DNA of 64,000 nucleotides, taken from Sphingosinicella terrae (GTDB lineage: Bacteria; Pseudomonadota; Alphaproteobacteria; Sphingomonadales; Sphingomonadaceae). Shown one piece after another: positions 7,257 to 19,000 of the stretch. The notes under the pieces were generated by a model that saw only the letters and a program-made list of their open reading frames with translations, made no database searches and had not been told where the DNA came from. Made by a program: the position numbers and the translations under genes. Location of the stretch: NCBI RefSeq assembly GCF_003347635.1, contig NZ_QDFY01000008.1:62001-126000 (forward strand), read 5' to 3'. Within the stretch, counting starts at the first letter, position 1. The number at the start of each line of letters is the position of its first letter.

Positions 7257-8411
7257 TCAGGCGAAGAGCCGCCTCGCTTGTCCGAGCCGCCCCATGCCCT
7301 CATCCAGCGTCTCGCGCCGCTTGGCGAAGCAGAGACGGACGACCCGCGTGACCGGATCCTCGGCATAGAAGGAGGAAACCGGGATGGCGGCGACTCCGGC
7401 TTCCCGGACCGCCCGGTCGCAGAAGGTCATGTCGTCGGCGGCGATGCCGGAGGCCGCGAGATCGACCGACAGGAAATAGGTGCCCTCGGCCGGCAGCGTC
7501 GCGTAGCCCAGCGCCTCGAGCCCGGCGCGCAAATGATCGCGCGACGCGGCGAAGGCGGCGGCGGTGCGGGCGACGTCGTCGAGCGGCTTGGCGAGGCCGA
7601 AGGCGACGGCGCTCTGCAGGTTTGGCGCCGTCGCGAAGGTGACGAACTGATGCGCCTTCGCCACCGTCTCCGCCAGCGCCGGCGGCGCCACCACCCAGCC
7701 GACCTTCCAGCCGGTCAGGGAGAAGATCTTGCCGGCGGAGCCGATCTTGACGGTCAATTCCGCCATGCCGGGCAGCCCGCAGAGCGGAATGTGACGGCGC
7801 CCGTCGAAGACGACATGCTCCCACACCTCGTCGCTGAGGACCACCGCGCCGCGGCGGACGCAATGGTCGGCGAGGAGGCGAAGCTCGGCCTCGCCGAAGA
7901 CGCGCGAGGTTGGGTTGTGCGGATTGTTGAAGACGACCAGCCGGGTGCGATCGGTGAAGGCGGCGTCCAGCGCCTCGGCGGTGATCCGCCAGTCGGGCGG
8001 GACGAGCCGGACGAAGCGCGGGACGCCGCCGGCCCGCCGCACCAGCGGCAGATAGGCGTCGTAGAGCGGCTGGAAGAGCAGCACCTCGTCGCCGGGCTCG
8101 ATCAGGGCGAGCAGGCTGGCGGCGATCGCCTCGGTGGCGCCGGAGGTGACGATCACCTGGCCCGCGTCGACGGCAAGGCGGTGATGGGCGCGATAATGGG
8201 CGGCGACCGCCTCGCGCAGCGCCGGAAGGCCGCGCATCGGCGCATATTGATTGGAGCCGGAGCGAAGTGCCCCGGCGGCCGCCTCGACGACGTCGTCGGG
8301 CCAGCCGAAGTCCGGAAAGCCCTGCCCGAGGTTGATCGCTTCCAGATCGCGGGCGAGGCCGGACATGATCTCGAAGATCGACGTCGGCAGTTCGGCGAAG
8401 AGCGGGTTCAT
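7257..8411 (-). CDS. PLP-dependent aminotransferase, class I/II (methionine/kynurenine aminotransferase-like)
   Basis: A 384-residue fold-type I aminotransferase. Visible features are INLGQGFPDF at the N terminus, the phosphate-binding TSGATEAIAA near residue 90, NNPHNPTSRVF near 165, SDEVWEHVVFDG near 195 and the Schiff-base lysine in SAGKIFSLTGWKVGW near 230. The C-terminal Arg that binds the substrate carboxylate sits in VVRLCFAKR. The GQGFPDF start and overall length match the YbdL/KAT branch, which transaminates methionine, kynurenine or glutamine. No neighbouring amino-acid pathway gene narrows the substrate. Confidence 0.88.
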   Translation of the reverse strand: MNPLFAELPTSIFEIMSGLARDLEAINLGQGFPDFGWPDDVVEAAAGALRSGSNQYAPMRGLPALREAVAAHYRAHHRLAVDAGQVIVTSGATEAIAASLLALIEPGDEVLLFQPLYDAYLPLVRRAGGVPRFVRLVPPDWRITAEALDAAFTDRTRLVVFNNPHNPTSRVFGEAELRLLADHCVRRGAVVLSDEVWEHVVFDGRRHIPLCGLPGMAELTVKIGSAGKIFSLTGWKVGWVVAPPALAETVAKAHQFVTFATAPNLQSAVAFGLAKPLDDVARTAAAFAASRDHLRAGLEALGYATLPAEGTYFLSVDLAASGIAADDMTFCDRAVREAGVAAIPVSSFYAEDPVTRVVRLCFAKRRETLDEGMGRLGQARRLFA

Positions 8412-8488
8412 CGCGGCGGCCTCATGTCGGCGAAGGCGATCTCCATGGCCGCCGCTGATCCGCCCTTCCGCGGGTCAGCAAGCCGCGG

Positions 8489-9718
8489 TCAGCGGCCCGC
8501 GGCGGTCTCGGCCGTGCTTGCCGGCGGCGGAGCATCGACCGTCGGCGCAGGCGCCGCGGCGGGAGCACGCGGCGCCGGGGCGGCGACCGGCCCCGGCTGG
8601 GGACGCGGCTCGGCAGGCACGGTCCCCCAGCGGCCGAGCGGCCGCTGCTGCGGGGCGTCGGGCTGGGGATCGCGGCCGGTCAGCGCCCAGCGCTGGCTGA
8701 CGGTGAGGCTGCGCTCCTCGGCGCGCTCGCTGATCAGCTGCCGGGCGGTGTCCCGGCGCAGCGGCGCGTCATATCGGCGCAGCACGGCCCGCTGGAAGCT
8801 GTCGACGCTGCCGATCGGCGCGGCCCCCTCCGCGGCAGCGGCGGCGGCGGCATCGCGCTCGGTCGCGTCGCCGGCGGCAAGACGTTCCTCCGCGGTGGGC
8901 TGGCCGAAGCCGCCGCGCCAGCGGATCACGGGCTCGCTTCGCGCATAGCGACTGGCGAAGGCGGGCGGGCGGCCCCAGCCGCCGCGCCAGCGGTAGAAGA
9001 TGTGGGTGCCGATGACCGCGGCCTTGGTCAGGCTGGAGGCCCAGTAGGGCACGACGTAATTGGCGTGATAATGGGTCGACCAGCCCACCGGCGCATGGAC
9101 GTATCCGCCGAGAGCCGCCTCGGCGATCGCGCGGGCCCGCTCCCAATAGGAAGCCATCGGCGCACGCCGCAGCGAGCCGTCGCAGGTGAAGCTGAACTGG
9201 CAGCCGGTGACCCGCCGCGCGCCTTCGAAGACGACGCCGCAGACGGTGTTGGGATAAGCGGGATGACGGACCCGGTTGAGCACGACCTGGGCGACCGCCC
9301 GCTGCCCGTCCGTGGTCTCGCGCGCCGCCTCGTAATAGATGGCGGCGGTCAGGCATTCGAGCGAGCGGGCGCGGTCGGCCTGTTCGACGCCGGCGAGGCT
9401 GAACGGCCGAGCAGCGGGATTGGAGCCGCTCTCGACCGGGATCGCCGCGTTGACGGCGAGCGCGTCGGTGGGGGCGATCGGCCGCAATTGCGTCGCGCTC
9501 ATCGTCGCCGCCCGGGCGCGAAGCCGCTCGGCCTCGGGCGTCGACACCTGGGCACCGGCGGGGGAATCGAAGCCGGGGCCGCTGCCGTGCAGGACCAAGC
9601 GGGCGCCCGCGAACACGAACAGGACCAGCATCGCGGCCAGCAGCAAGGCCGCCCGCCAGTGCGCACGCAGTACGGCCGCAAGCGGCAGCGTATCATCCTT
9701 CAACGCGAGCGAAGTCAT
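8489..9718 (-). CDS. SleB-family cell wall hydrolase
   Basis: A 409-residue protein anchored by one N-terminal membrane helix (about 21-42). The central hydrolase_2/SleB domain (about 125-245) shows CLTAAIYYEAARE, VAQVVLNRVRHPAYPNTVCG, QFSFTCDG and GWSTHYHANYV. The conserved Glu of the YYEA motif is the expected catalytic residue for cutting peptidoglycan glycan strands. The last ~150 residues are an Ala/Pro/Arg-rich, probably disordered tail. The start at 9718 is the first Met before the membrane helix; a longer frame continues upstream but is only antisense to the next gene. A plausible promoter lies at 9747-9775. Confidence 0.88.
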   Translation of the reverse strand: MTSLALKDDTLPLAAVLRAHWRAALLLAAMLVLFVFAGARLVLHGSGPGFDSPAGAQVSTPEAERLRARAATMSATQLRPIAPTDALAVNAAIPVESGSNPAARPFSLAGVEQADRARSLECLTAAIYYEAARETTDGQRAVAQVVLNRVRHPAYPNTVCGVVFEGARRVTGCQFSFTCDGSLRRAPMASYWERARAIAEAALGGYVHAPVGWSTHYHANYVVPYWASSLTKAAVIGTHIFYRWRGGWGRPPAFASRYARSEPVIRWRGGFGQPTAEERLAAGDATERDAAAAAAAEGAAPIGSVDSFQRAVLRRYDAPLRRDTARQLISERAEERSLTVSQRWALTGRDPQPDAPQQRPLGRWGTVPAEPRPQPGPVAAPAPRAPAAAPAPTVDAPPPASTAETAAGR

Positions 9719-9746
9719 CGAGCAACCAGTCTGCAGGAAAGGGTGA

Positions 9747-9775
9747 CAGATAGAGGTAATACAGCCGTTCTGCAA
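9747..9775 (-). promoter_or_regulatory. Candidate sigma-70-type promoter for the SleB gene
   Basis: On the minus strand TTGCAG (9775-9770) is separated by 17 bases from TATCTG (9752-9747), about 30 bases before the SleB start. The rest of the 303-base gap to the next gene (10022) holds no further gene. Confidence 0.4.
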
Positions 9776-10021
9776 GCTGAAGGCCAGCAAACCGTGCTTC
9801 GGGCACGGTGATCGGGGCTCCGTGTGCGCGATCGAACGTCCCGTCATTCCGGTCGACCGGCTTGTCCGATTCGTCGCAGGCCGCTGCGGACGCGGCGACC
9901 TCCGGGCTAACGGCGCCGCGGCTTTCCGATGACGGGAAGACACGGACCGGCGGCCGTTGCCGCCGGTCGCACTTTTTCGAAGGTGCCGCCGTTCGACGGC
10001 GGCGGGGAGAACGGGGTAGAG

Positions 10022-11248
10022 ATGATGAAATCGAGCTTGATGCTGGCTGGGGCGGCCGTGTCCGCCATGGCCGTCGCCGCGGCGACCGCGGTCGCCCAGC
10101 CGGCCGGGACCGGCGCCACTGCCAATTACTGGATGTCGGCCGAGACGGCGAGCGGCTTCGCCGCCCAGGCACAGGCGGCACAGGGAGGCCGATCCGGAAT
10201 GCTCGGCGCGCTCATGTCCGGGCGCGGCCAGAGCCAGTCCTACGTCCACAACCTGAACCTGCAGCTCGCCAGCCCGCGCCGTGCGGCCGGCGAGCCCAGC
10301 GCCGAACACCTGCCGCCGACGAGCCTCGGCGCCGGTCCGTCGCTGCCGCTGGTGACGCCGCAGGGCGCCCCGCCGCGCGATCCGCGCCAGCCGGTGCCGG
10401 GCATCGCCGACGGCCAAGCCCGCGGCCGCATCCTGATCTATTGGGGTTGCGGCGAGCGCGCCCGCGCCGGCCAGCCCTTCGAGATCGATCTCGCCCGGCT
10501 GTCGCGCGGCGACGTCCCGGCGGCCATGTCCGGCGTCAATTTCCGGATGATGACTCCGCCCTCGGCTTCGGGCGCCGGCACCTATGGCGAATGGCCGAAC
10601 GCGCGGTCGCGAACCACCGTCCCCGCTGGCGGATCGCTGGTCGGCGACCATGTCGTTCGCGGCAATTACGCGCCCGAGATGCGCTTCTCGCTCGCGCAGG
10701 GACAGGACTTCCTGCCGCCGATCGTGCTGACGTCGAACAGCCCGGCCGCGTCCGGCGCGGTTCCGGTGGCGTGGCGACCAGTCACCGGCGCGCTCGGTTA
10801 TTTCCTGATGGCGAGCGGCGCCCGCGAGGACGGCACCATCGTCATGTGGAGCTCGAGCGAGGTCCAGGCCCAGCAGATGGCGTTCGACTATCTCGCGCCG
10901 GAAGAGACGGCACGCCTGGTCCAGCAGCGCGTCCTGCTCGCGCCGCAGACGACCCAGTGCACGATTCCCGCCGAGGTTGCGTCGAGTGTGCAGGCGGCGT
11001 CGCTGATGATGAACGCCTTCGGGCCGGAAGCGAATTTCAGCCACCCCGCCCGGCCGGCGCGCGCGCCACGGGGCTGGGCGCCGGAATGGACGATGAAGCT
11101 TCGCACCCGCTCCACCCACATGGGCATGCTCGGCATGGACATGGAAGCGATGATGAGCGGCCGCGACACGCGCGAGGCGCCCGAGCCTCCGGCCGAGCGC
11201 CGCCGGCGCCGGAGCCTCAATCCGCTGCAGCGCATCTTGGGGCAGTAA
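10022..11248 (+). CDS. Exported protein of unknown function, Pro/Ala-rich
   Basis: 408 residues, no family recognised. A signal peptide (SMAVAAATAVAQP) is followed by NYWMSAETASGFAAQAQA, a proline-rich stretch, and a central region with RGRILIYWGCGERARAGQPF. Further on is PVAWRPVTGALGYFLMASGA, which reads like an extracellular β-sandwich domain. The C terminus is basic (ERRRRRSLNPLQRILGQ). Two ATGs are adjacent (10022, 10025) after GGGGTAGAG; either could be used. The long frame upstream of 10022 lacks a ribosome site. It is expressed alone; an ACGTGT/ACACGT hairpin lies ~25 bases after the stop. Periplasmic or surface location is inferred. Confidence 0.7.
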   Translation: MMKSSLMLAGAAVSAMAVAAATAVAQPAGTGATANYWMSAETASGFAAQAQAAQGGRSGMLGALMSGRGQSQSYVHNLNLQLASPRRAAGEPSAEHLPPTSLGAGPSLPLVTPQGAPPRDPRQPVPGIADGQARGRILIYWGCGERARAGQPFEIDLARLSRGDVPAAMSGVNFRMMTPPSASGAGTYGEWPNARSRTTVPAGGSLVGDHVVRGNYAPEMRFSLAQGQDFLPPIVLTSNSPAASGAVPVAWRPVTGALGYFLMASGAREDGTIVMWSSSEVQAQQMAFDYLAPEETARLVQQRVLLAPQTTQCTIPAEVASSVQAASLMMNAFGPEANFSHPARPARAPRGWAPEWTMKLRTRSTHMGMLGMDMEAMMSGRDTREAPEPPAERRRRRSLNPLQRILGQ

Positions 11249-11421
11249 GGCGGGCGCTCGCTCCGGGTATGGCGGCGAACGTGTGGTACACGTCCGCCGG
11301 CCGGGAGCCCAGCAAGGGGGGCCGCTCGGGGGCTAGCCGCCCCCTCCGTCCCCTCCCCGTCTGGCCTCATCCGTCCGCTGCCGCTAATGGAACGCCCAAA
11401 CAGAAGAGGCGTAGAGGATAG

Positions 11422-13355
<1,934 letters not shown>

Positions 13356-13359
<4 letters not shown>

Positions 13360-14318
13360 GCGGCATGCAGATCGTCACGGCGGACATCGGCGGGACCAAT
13401 GCCCGCTTCGCCATCGCCGAGCTGCGCCCGGGCGAATGTCCGCGGATCGGCGACATCCACAAATATCCGGCCGAGGCCCATGACGGCCTCCCGTCCGCCT
13501 GGGAGCAGTTCGAGCGCGATCTCGGCCGCGCCCCGCCCAAGGCGGCGGCGATCGCCGTCGCGACCGGGCTGGGCGAGGACCTGTTGCGCTTCGCCAACAG
13601 CGCCTGGGTGATCGACCGGCGCAGCATCGCCGGCGAGCTCGGCCTCGACCGGATGCTGCTGCTCAACGATTTCGGCGCGATGGCGCATGGCGTCAGCGTC
13701 CTTCCCGAGAATGACATGGCGCATCTGCTCGGTCCCGAAGGGCCGCTTCCAGGCGAGGGAGTGACGACGGTGATCGGCCCGGGAACCGGGCTCGGCGTCG
13801 CCATGATCATGCGGCGCGGCGGCCATATCCACATCCTCGAGACGGAAGGCGCGCATATGGGCTTCGCCCCGCTCGACGAGGAGGAGGAGCGGATCGAGCA
13901 TGAGCTGCGGCTCCGCTACGGACGCTGCTCCATCGAGCGCGTCGTTTCCGGGCCTGGCCTGCTCGACGTCTACCAGGCGCTGGGCGGGCGAAGCTACGAG
14001 GACGACATCCCGCTCTGGACGGCGGCGCTGGCCGGCAACGATCCCGCCGCCCGCGACGCGCTCGAGCGGCTGGTCAAGGCGTTCGGTTCGGCCGCGGGCG
14101 ACCTCGCCCTCGCCCACGGATCGAATGCGGTGGTGATCAGCAGCGGACTGTCGCGGCGGATGGCGGGCCATCTCAGGACAAGGCTCTTCGGCGGCCGGTT
14201 CATCGCCAAGGGCCGCTATCGCCGGCGGATGGAGGCGATGCCGGTGAAGCTGGTGCTGCACGAGGAGACCGGGCTGCTCGGCGCAGCCGTCGCGTATCAG
14301 CGCGAAGAAGCGGTCTGA
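13356..14318 (+). CDS. glk: Glucokinase (proteobacterial Glk family)
   Basis: A 320-residue sugar kinase that phosphorylates glucose at C6 with ATP. It has the phosphate-1 loop [11 protein letters not shown], the catalytic-base region [11 protein letters not shown], the [11 protein letters not shown] loop and [14 protein letters not shown]. That last motif is of the non-ROK Glk type and lacks the ROK zinc-binding cluster. The GTG start at 13356 shares bases with the acs stop (GTGA), implying translational coupling; an internal ATG at 13365 is the alternative. Cotranscription links acetate activation with glucose entry. Confidence 0.9.
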
Positions 14319-14359
14319 CCCTCATGCCCGGAGAGCCCAGAATGTCCGGACCATCGCCT

Positions 14360-14388
14360 TGTCCGGTTCGGGGCCTTGGCGCGTCTAA
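14360..14388 (+). promoter_or_regulatory. ECF-type promoter upstream of the sigma factor gene
   Basis: TGTCCGG (14360-14366), 15 bases, then CGTCTAA (14382-14388), 18 bases before the sigma gene ATG. The same two blocks with the same spacing (TGTCGGA-N15-CGTCTAA) occur before the TonB receptor at 16018-16046. Two copies at the two expected targets of one ECF sigma factor make this its likely -35/-10 pair and imply autoregulation. The motif is seen; assignment to this sigma factor is inferred. Confidence 0.6.
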
Positions 14389-14406
14389 GGGGTGAGGGAG
14401 ACGTGA

Positions 14407-14889
14407 ATGGCGACGCCGGGGCTTGCCCAGATGCTGTCCAAGGCCCGCCGCCTGCTGCTCCGGCGCGGTGCGTCCGAGGAGGATGCGGACGAGCTGGTCC
14501 AGGAAGCCTTCCTCAGGATCGAGCGATATGAACGATCGCATCCGGCGCGATCGAAGGAGGCCCTGCTGGTGACCGCCGCCGTCAATCTCGCCGTCGACCG
14601 CGCCCGGCGGCGCGCCCGCGCGCCCTTCGTCGAGGCGAACGACATCCACGCCATCGCCGATTGCTCGCCGGATGCGGCCCATGTCCTGGAGCAGCGGGCG
14701 CGGCTGCGGCGCGCAGCCGAGGGCATCGCCCAGCTGCCGGAGCGGACACGGAACATCCTGCTCAAGCGCCGGCTCGAGAATCTGAGCTACAAGGAGATTG
14801 CCGAGGCGGAGGGCCTCTCCGTCTCGGCGGTCGAGAAGCAGGTCGCCCGTGCGACCCTGCGACTGATGGAATGGATGGAGGGATGGTGA
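14407..14889 (+). CDS. ECF sigma factor, FecI-like
   Basis: 160 residues with the two-domain build of an ECF sigma factor. Region 2 (about 10-75) includes EEDADELVQEAFLRIERYE. Region 4 (about 100-155) has the helix-turn-helix LSYKEIAEAEGLSVSAVEKQVARATLRL split over residues ~125-152. It directs RNA polymerase to the receptor operon when released or activated by FecR. Its stop overlaps the FecR start by a few bases. The usual FecI-FecR-receptor order is conserved, and the shared promoter motif suggests it drives its own gene and the receptor. Confidence 0.9.
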   Translation: MATPGLAQMLSKARRLLLRRGASEEDADELVQEAFLRIERYERSHPARSKEALLVTAAVNLAVDRARRRARAPFVEANDIHAIADCSPDAAHVLEQRARLRRAAEGIAQLPERTRNILLKRRLENLSYKEIAEAEGLSVSAVEKQVARATLRLMEWMEGW

Positions 14890-15848
14890 GCCGCGCCCCC
14901 TCCCCCCGCCGCCTGGCCGACGCGGATGCGGCCGCCTGGATCGCACGCCTCAACTCGGAGAGCCGCGACGGGACCACCGAGGCCGCGCTGCGGGCGTGGC
15001 TGGATTCCAGCGCCGACAATCGCGACGCCTTCGAACGCGCCACCGAGATCTGGGGGCTGGTCCCCGGCGCCGCCATCGCCGCGGGCGAAGCGCCGGCTCG
15101 GGCGCACGAGCGGCGCGCACCCCGCATCCGCGGCGCGGTGCTCGCGCTTGCCGCGTCGCTGCTGCTGATCCTCGCGGCCGGATCCAGCCTGTGGCTGCTG
15201 GCCGGCCGCGCCGGACACTATTCGACCAGCCGCGGCGAGCAGGAGATGGCGACGCTCGAGGACGGATCGAGGATCTCGCTCAACACCGACACGTCGCTGA
15301 GCGTGCGCTACGAGGGCAGCGAGCGACGGGTGCGGCTCGACCATGGCGAGGCCATGTTCGAAGTCGCCCCCGACCGGAGCCGGCCCTTCATCGTCGAAGC
15401 GGGCGGCAAGCAGGTGCGCGCGCTTGGCACCAGCTTCATCGTCCGCCGCGACGGCAGTGAGGTCGCCGTGGTGCTCATCGAGGGCCGGGTTGCCGTCGAG
15501 GGTGCGGAGCCGGCGGCCGCGCGCGCCGCTCCGGTCGTCCTGGCGCCGGGCGAGCGACTGAGGGCCGAGAATGAGCGTTTCGCCGGGATCGACCGGCCGT
15601 CGATTGAGGCGGCCACCGCCTGGCGCCGCGGCCAGGCGGTCTTCGACGACGCATCGCTCGCCGACGCCGTGGCCGAGGTGAACCGCTACGGCGGACCGAC
15701 CATCGTCATCGCCGATCCGCGGGTGGCGTCGCTGCGTGTCTCGGGCGTGTTCGCGACCAACGACAGCGGCGAATTCGCGCAGGCGGTGGCGACTTTGCAT
15801 GGGCTGAGCATAGAGCAGCGCGACGGGGAGCTGCGGATCGGAAGGTAG
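14883..15848 (+). CDS. FecR-family anti-sigma / signal transducer
   Basis: 321 residues. The N-terminal cytoplasmic domain (about 10-55, AAAWIARLNSES … RDAFERATEIWGL) binds the sigma factor. A single membrane helix lies at about 82-103. The periplasmic FecR domain (about 110-205) has LEDGSRISLNTDTSLSVRY and VRALGTSFIVRRDG. The C-terminal DUF4974/STN-like domain (about 250-320, DDASLADAVAEVNRYGG) contacts the receptor's signalling domain. The ATG at 14883 overlaps the sigma gene; a GTG follows at 14886. It relays ligand occupancy of the receptor across the inner membrane to the sigma factor. Confidence 0.9.
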   Translation: MVSRAPSPRRLADADAAAWIARLNSESRDGTTEAALRAWLDSSADNRDAFERATEIWGLVPGAAIAAGEAPARAHERRAPRIRGAVLALAASLLLILAAGSSLWLLAGRAGHYSTSRGEQEMATLEDGSRISLNTDTSLSVRYEGSERRVRLDHGEAMFEVAPDRSRPFIVEAGGKQVRALGTSFIVRRDGSEVAVVLIEGRVAVEGAEPAAARAAPVVLAPGERLRAENERFAGIDRPSIEAATAWRRGQAVFDDASLADAVAEVNRYGGPTIVIADPRVASLRVSGVFATNDSGEFAQAVATLHGLSIEQRDGELRIGR

Positions 15849-15860
15849 GGCCATCGCTTT

Positions 15861-15965
15861 CCCCTGCCTGCACGCAGGGAGGGGTTAGGGGTGGGTCTGT
15901 CTCCGCCGGCAGTGCGTCTCCGTTTGCGCACTCACCCCCGGCCCCTGCCTGCGTGCAGGGAGGGG
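15861..15965. repeat. Intergenic inverted-repeat element with 36-bp arms
   Basis: The left arm (15861-15896) and right arm (15930-15965) are nearly identical once one is reverse-complemented, with only a handful of mismatches, around a 33-base loop. Each arm also contains its own small hairpin (CCTGC..GCAGG). It sits between the fecR stop and the receptor promoter. It could fold into a strong RNA structure that ends or attenuates the fecR transcript, or it could be a dispersed genomic repeat. Confidence 0.65.
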
Positions 15966-16017
15966 AGAGACGGCAGTAGCGGCCGCATACGCCCGTGACA
16001 TTTTCGTGTCGGACCCG

Positions 16018-16046
16018 TGTCGGATTTCCCCTCGACCGGCGTCTAA
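16018..16046 (+). promoter_or_regulatory. ECF-type promoter upstream of the TonB-dependent receptor
   Basis: TGTCGGA (16018-16024), 15 bases, CGTCTAA (16040-16046), 42 bases before the receptor ATG. It matches the element before the sigma gene in both blocks and spacing. A second GTGTCGGA copy lies about 12 bases further upstream. Confidence 0.6.
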
Positions 16047-16088
16047 CAAGATGAAGGCCGCATGAACGACGGCCAAGGGGGGCATGGC

Positions 16089-19000
16089 ATGGACATCAGA
16101 TTAGCGCTCTTCGCATCGGCGGCCGTCGCCGCGATGTCGGTTCCCGCCGCCGCGCAGGCGCAGGCGAGCTATGAGTTCAACCTGCCTGAGCAGCCACTGG
16201 CCGAATCGCTTCGGGCTGTGGCGTCCCGGACCCAGTCCAACATCGTCTTCTCCGACAGCCTCGTCCGCGGTCGCCCCGCGCCGGCGCTTCGCGGCAGCTA
16301 CGACGCCGCCGGCGCTTATCGGCTTTTGCTGCGCGGCTCGGGCCTGACCCTTCGCGTCACCGACGGCGGCTCCTACGTCGTCGTCGGCGGCGATGGCGGC
16401 GGCCCCTCGGCCGAACCGGCGAGCGGGACCGGCGGCGCCGGCCCTTCCGGATCGATCGCCGGGCGGCTGACCGCGGCCGAGGGCGGGCGCAACTTCGCCG
16501 GCGCTCTGGTGCGGATCGAGGAGACCGGGGACACGACCAGCGTCGACGACGAAGGGGCTTTTCGCTTCCCGGCGCTGCCGCCGGGCGACTATACACTGAC
16601 CGTCTCCTTCATCGGCTACCCGCCGGCCACCCAGAATGTGACGGTGCCCGCCGGCGGGGCGGCCGAGACCGAGCTCGCGCTCGGCGCGACCGGCGGCGGC
16701 GACGCAATCATCGTCTACGGCTCGCTCAGCGCCCGCGCCAACGCGTTGAACCTCCAGCGCACTGCGGAGAACAGCGCCGACGTCATCTCGGCCGACGATC
16801 TCGGCAACTTCACCGGCACCACCTTCTCCGATGCGCTGCGCCGCGCGCCCGGCGTATCGTTCCAGCGCGACGCGCTGACCGGGGACGGCACCAATATCGT
16901 CGTCCGCGGCCTCGAGCCGGACATGAACGCGGTCAAATTGAACGGGCTCAACCTGCCGGTGGGCAACGGCGTCGGCCGATCGGCCGACCTCAGCAACCTG
17001 CTCGCCGATTCGGTGAGCCGTATCACCATCCACAAGACCCTGCTGCCGAGCCAGGACAGCGCCGGCACCGGCGGCCTGGTCGAAATCGAGACGCTGTCGC
17101 CGCTCCAGCGGCCGCGCCGCTATGCGAACGTCCAGATCGAGGGCGGCCGCGGCACCAACGGGTTCAGCGACGACTTCCTGGTCTCCGGCACGATCGCCGG
17201 CACGTTCGGCGCCGACCAGAATATCGGCCTCAGCGCCTCCGTCCAGTATCGCGAGAACAGCGCGCGCACGATCTCCTACAACAGCGTTCTTCGCTACGGG
17301 CGCTATCTGCCGCTCGACGCCGACGGGCTGCCGACCTCCGACTCGCTCGAGGACGTCGATCCGCTGCTCACCTTCCCCTTCTTTCCGGACGCGGCCGAGG
17401 CTTATCCGACGCGGCTGGAGACCAGCTTCAACCATGTCGAGCAGCAGACGCTCGCGCTCACCTTGTCGGGCGAGTGGCAGGTGGCCGACCACACCAACCT
17501 CAAGCTCGACTTCCTCCATTCCGAGACGGAGCGGACGACCTTCTCGCTGACCGACACGTTCGACGCGCTGATCGAATATACCGACCGGCCCGGCGGGCCG
17601 GACGGCGCCGAGCTCGGGCTCGATCTCACCCCGGGCAATGCCGCGCTGCGCCGCCAGCAGCAATATTTCTACGACCGGGATGTCCGAATCGTCACCGACA
17701 ATCTGAGCTTCAACGGCCGCACCAATGTCGGCCGGTTCGAATTCAATTACGTCCTCGGCTATGCCCGCGGCACCGAGCGCCATCCCCGGCAATTCGGGCT
17801 CGAGCTTCGATCGCCGGACCGCGACGCCCTCCCCGGCTATTTCCTGCCGGAGGCGACGGACCCGACCGCCGGCTTCATCATCTCGCCTTTCGGCACGCGA
17901 TCGGGCAACGGCATTCCGCTGCCCCTGCTCAGCCAGGCCGGCTGGGACTTCGTCAACGATCCGAGCCAGTTCGTCATCGAGAATGCCAGCGGCCAGATCG
18001 ACCTGACGACCGGCGAGAATGACCGCTACACGGCGAGCCTCAGCGCCCGCTGGGACGTCGGCGCTGGCCCGCTGAGCTATATCGAGGCGGGCCTCTATTA
18101 CGAGCGCACCGAGTTCCGCAGCGACCTCGTCCGATCCCAGCTCGGCGGCGGCACGCCGGTGGGCGCCCTGGGCTTCGATTTCGTGCCCTCCGACCTCACC
18201 CGGATCGGCATCGCCGTGCCCGGCTTTGCCGTCATCGGCGAGGACCAGATCGGCGAGTTCGTCGACAATCTCGAATCCTATCTCGGCACCGGCGGACTGA
18301 CGCTGACCCCGATCGTCCCCCATCCCGACCAGGGCAACCAGCGCACGCGCGAGGAGACGATCGCCGGCTACGTCCAGTCCCGCCTCGAGTTCGGCAAGCT
18401 CGAGATCATCGGCGGCGCCCGCGTCAACCGGGTGCGGCTGCGCGCCGACAACCTCATTTTCCCGACCTATATCGGCCCGATCCTGCCGGAGAATGGCGGC
18501 GGCATCGGAGTCGACCTCATCTTCCAGAACGCCTTCACCGAGTTGGTGACGCAGGAAGCCACGGTGACCGAGATCCTGCCGCGGATCCTGTTCAACTATC
18601 GCGAGAGCGACAATCTGATCTTTCGGGGCGGCTATTACATGTCGGTGGCGCGGCCGGCGATCGGCCTGCTTTCGACCCAGACCCGGATCAGCTTCATCAA
18701 TTTCCCCATTCCCGGCCCGGAGGGCGTCAAGCCGATCCTGGAGATCGTCACCGGCAATCCCGATCTGCGGCCGGCGACGACCCACAATTTCGACCTCAGC
18801 GTCGAGCATTATCACGACCGGATCGGCCTGATGAAGGTGAGCGGCTTCTACAAGCTGATCGACAATCTGCTCCAGTCCACCTCCGTCAACGGGCCGGTCA
18901 ATCTCGAGCATGTCGTGCTGCCCGACCATCCCTATTTCCAGGGCCCGCCTTATTTCGACCCGGCCAATCCGAGCAGCGCCTTCATCACCGGGCGCAGCCC

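Noticed and set aside
9719-11119. Upstream extension of the SleB frame
   Set aside because: It runs antisense through the exported protein at 10022 and lacks a start with ribosome site; the Met before the membrane helix at 9718 fits better.
11270-11297. Hairpin GGCGG…ACGTGT-GGT-ACACGT…CCGCC as a terminator
   Set aside because: The stem is interrupted and no T-run follows, so it is only mentioned with the neighbouring gene.
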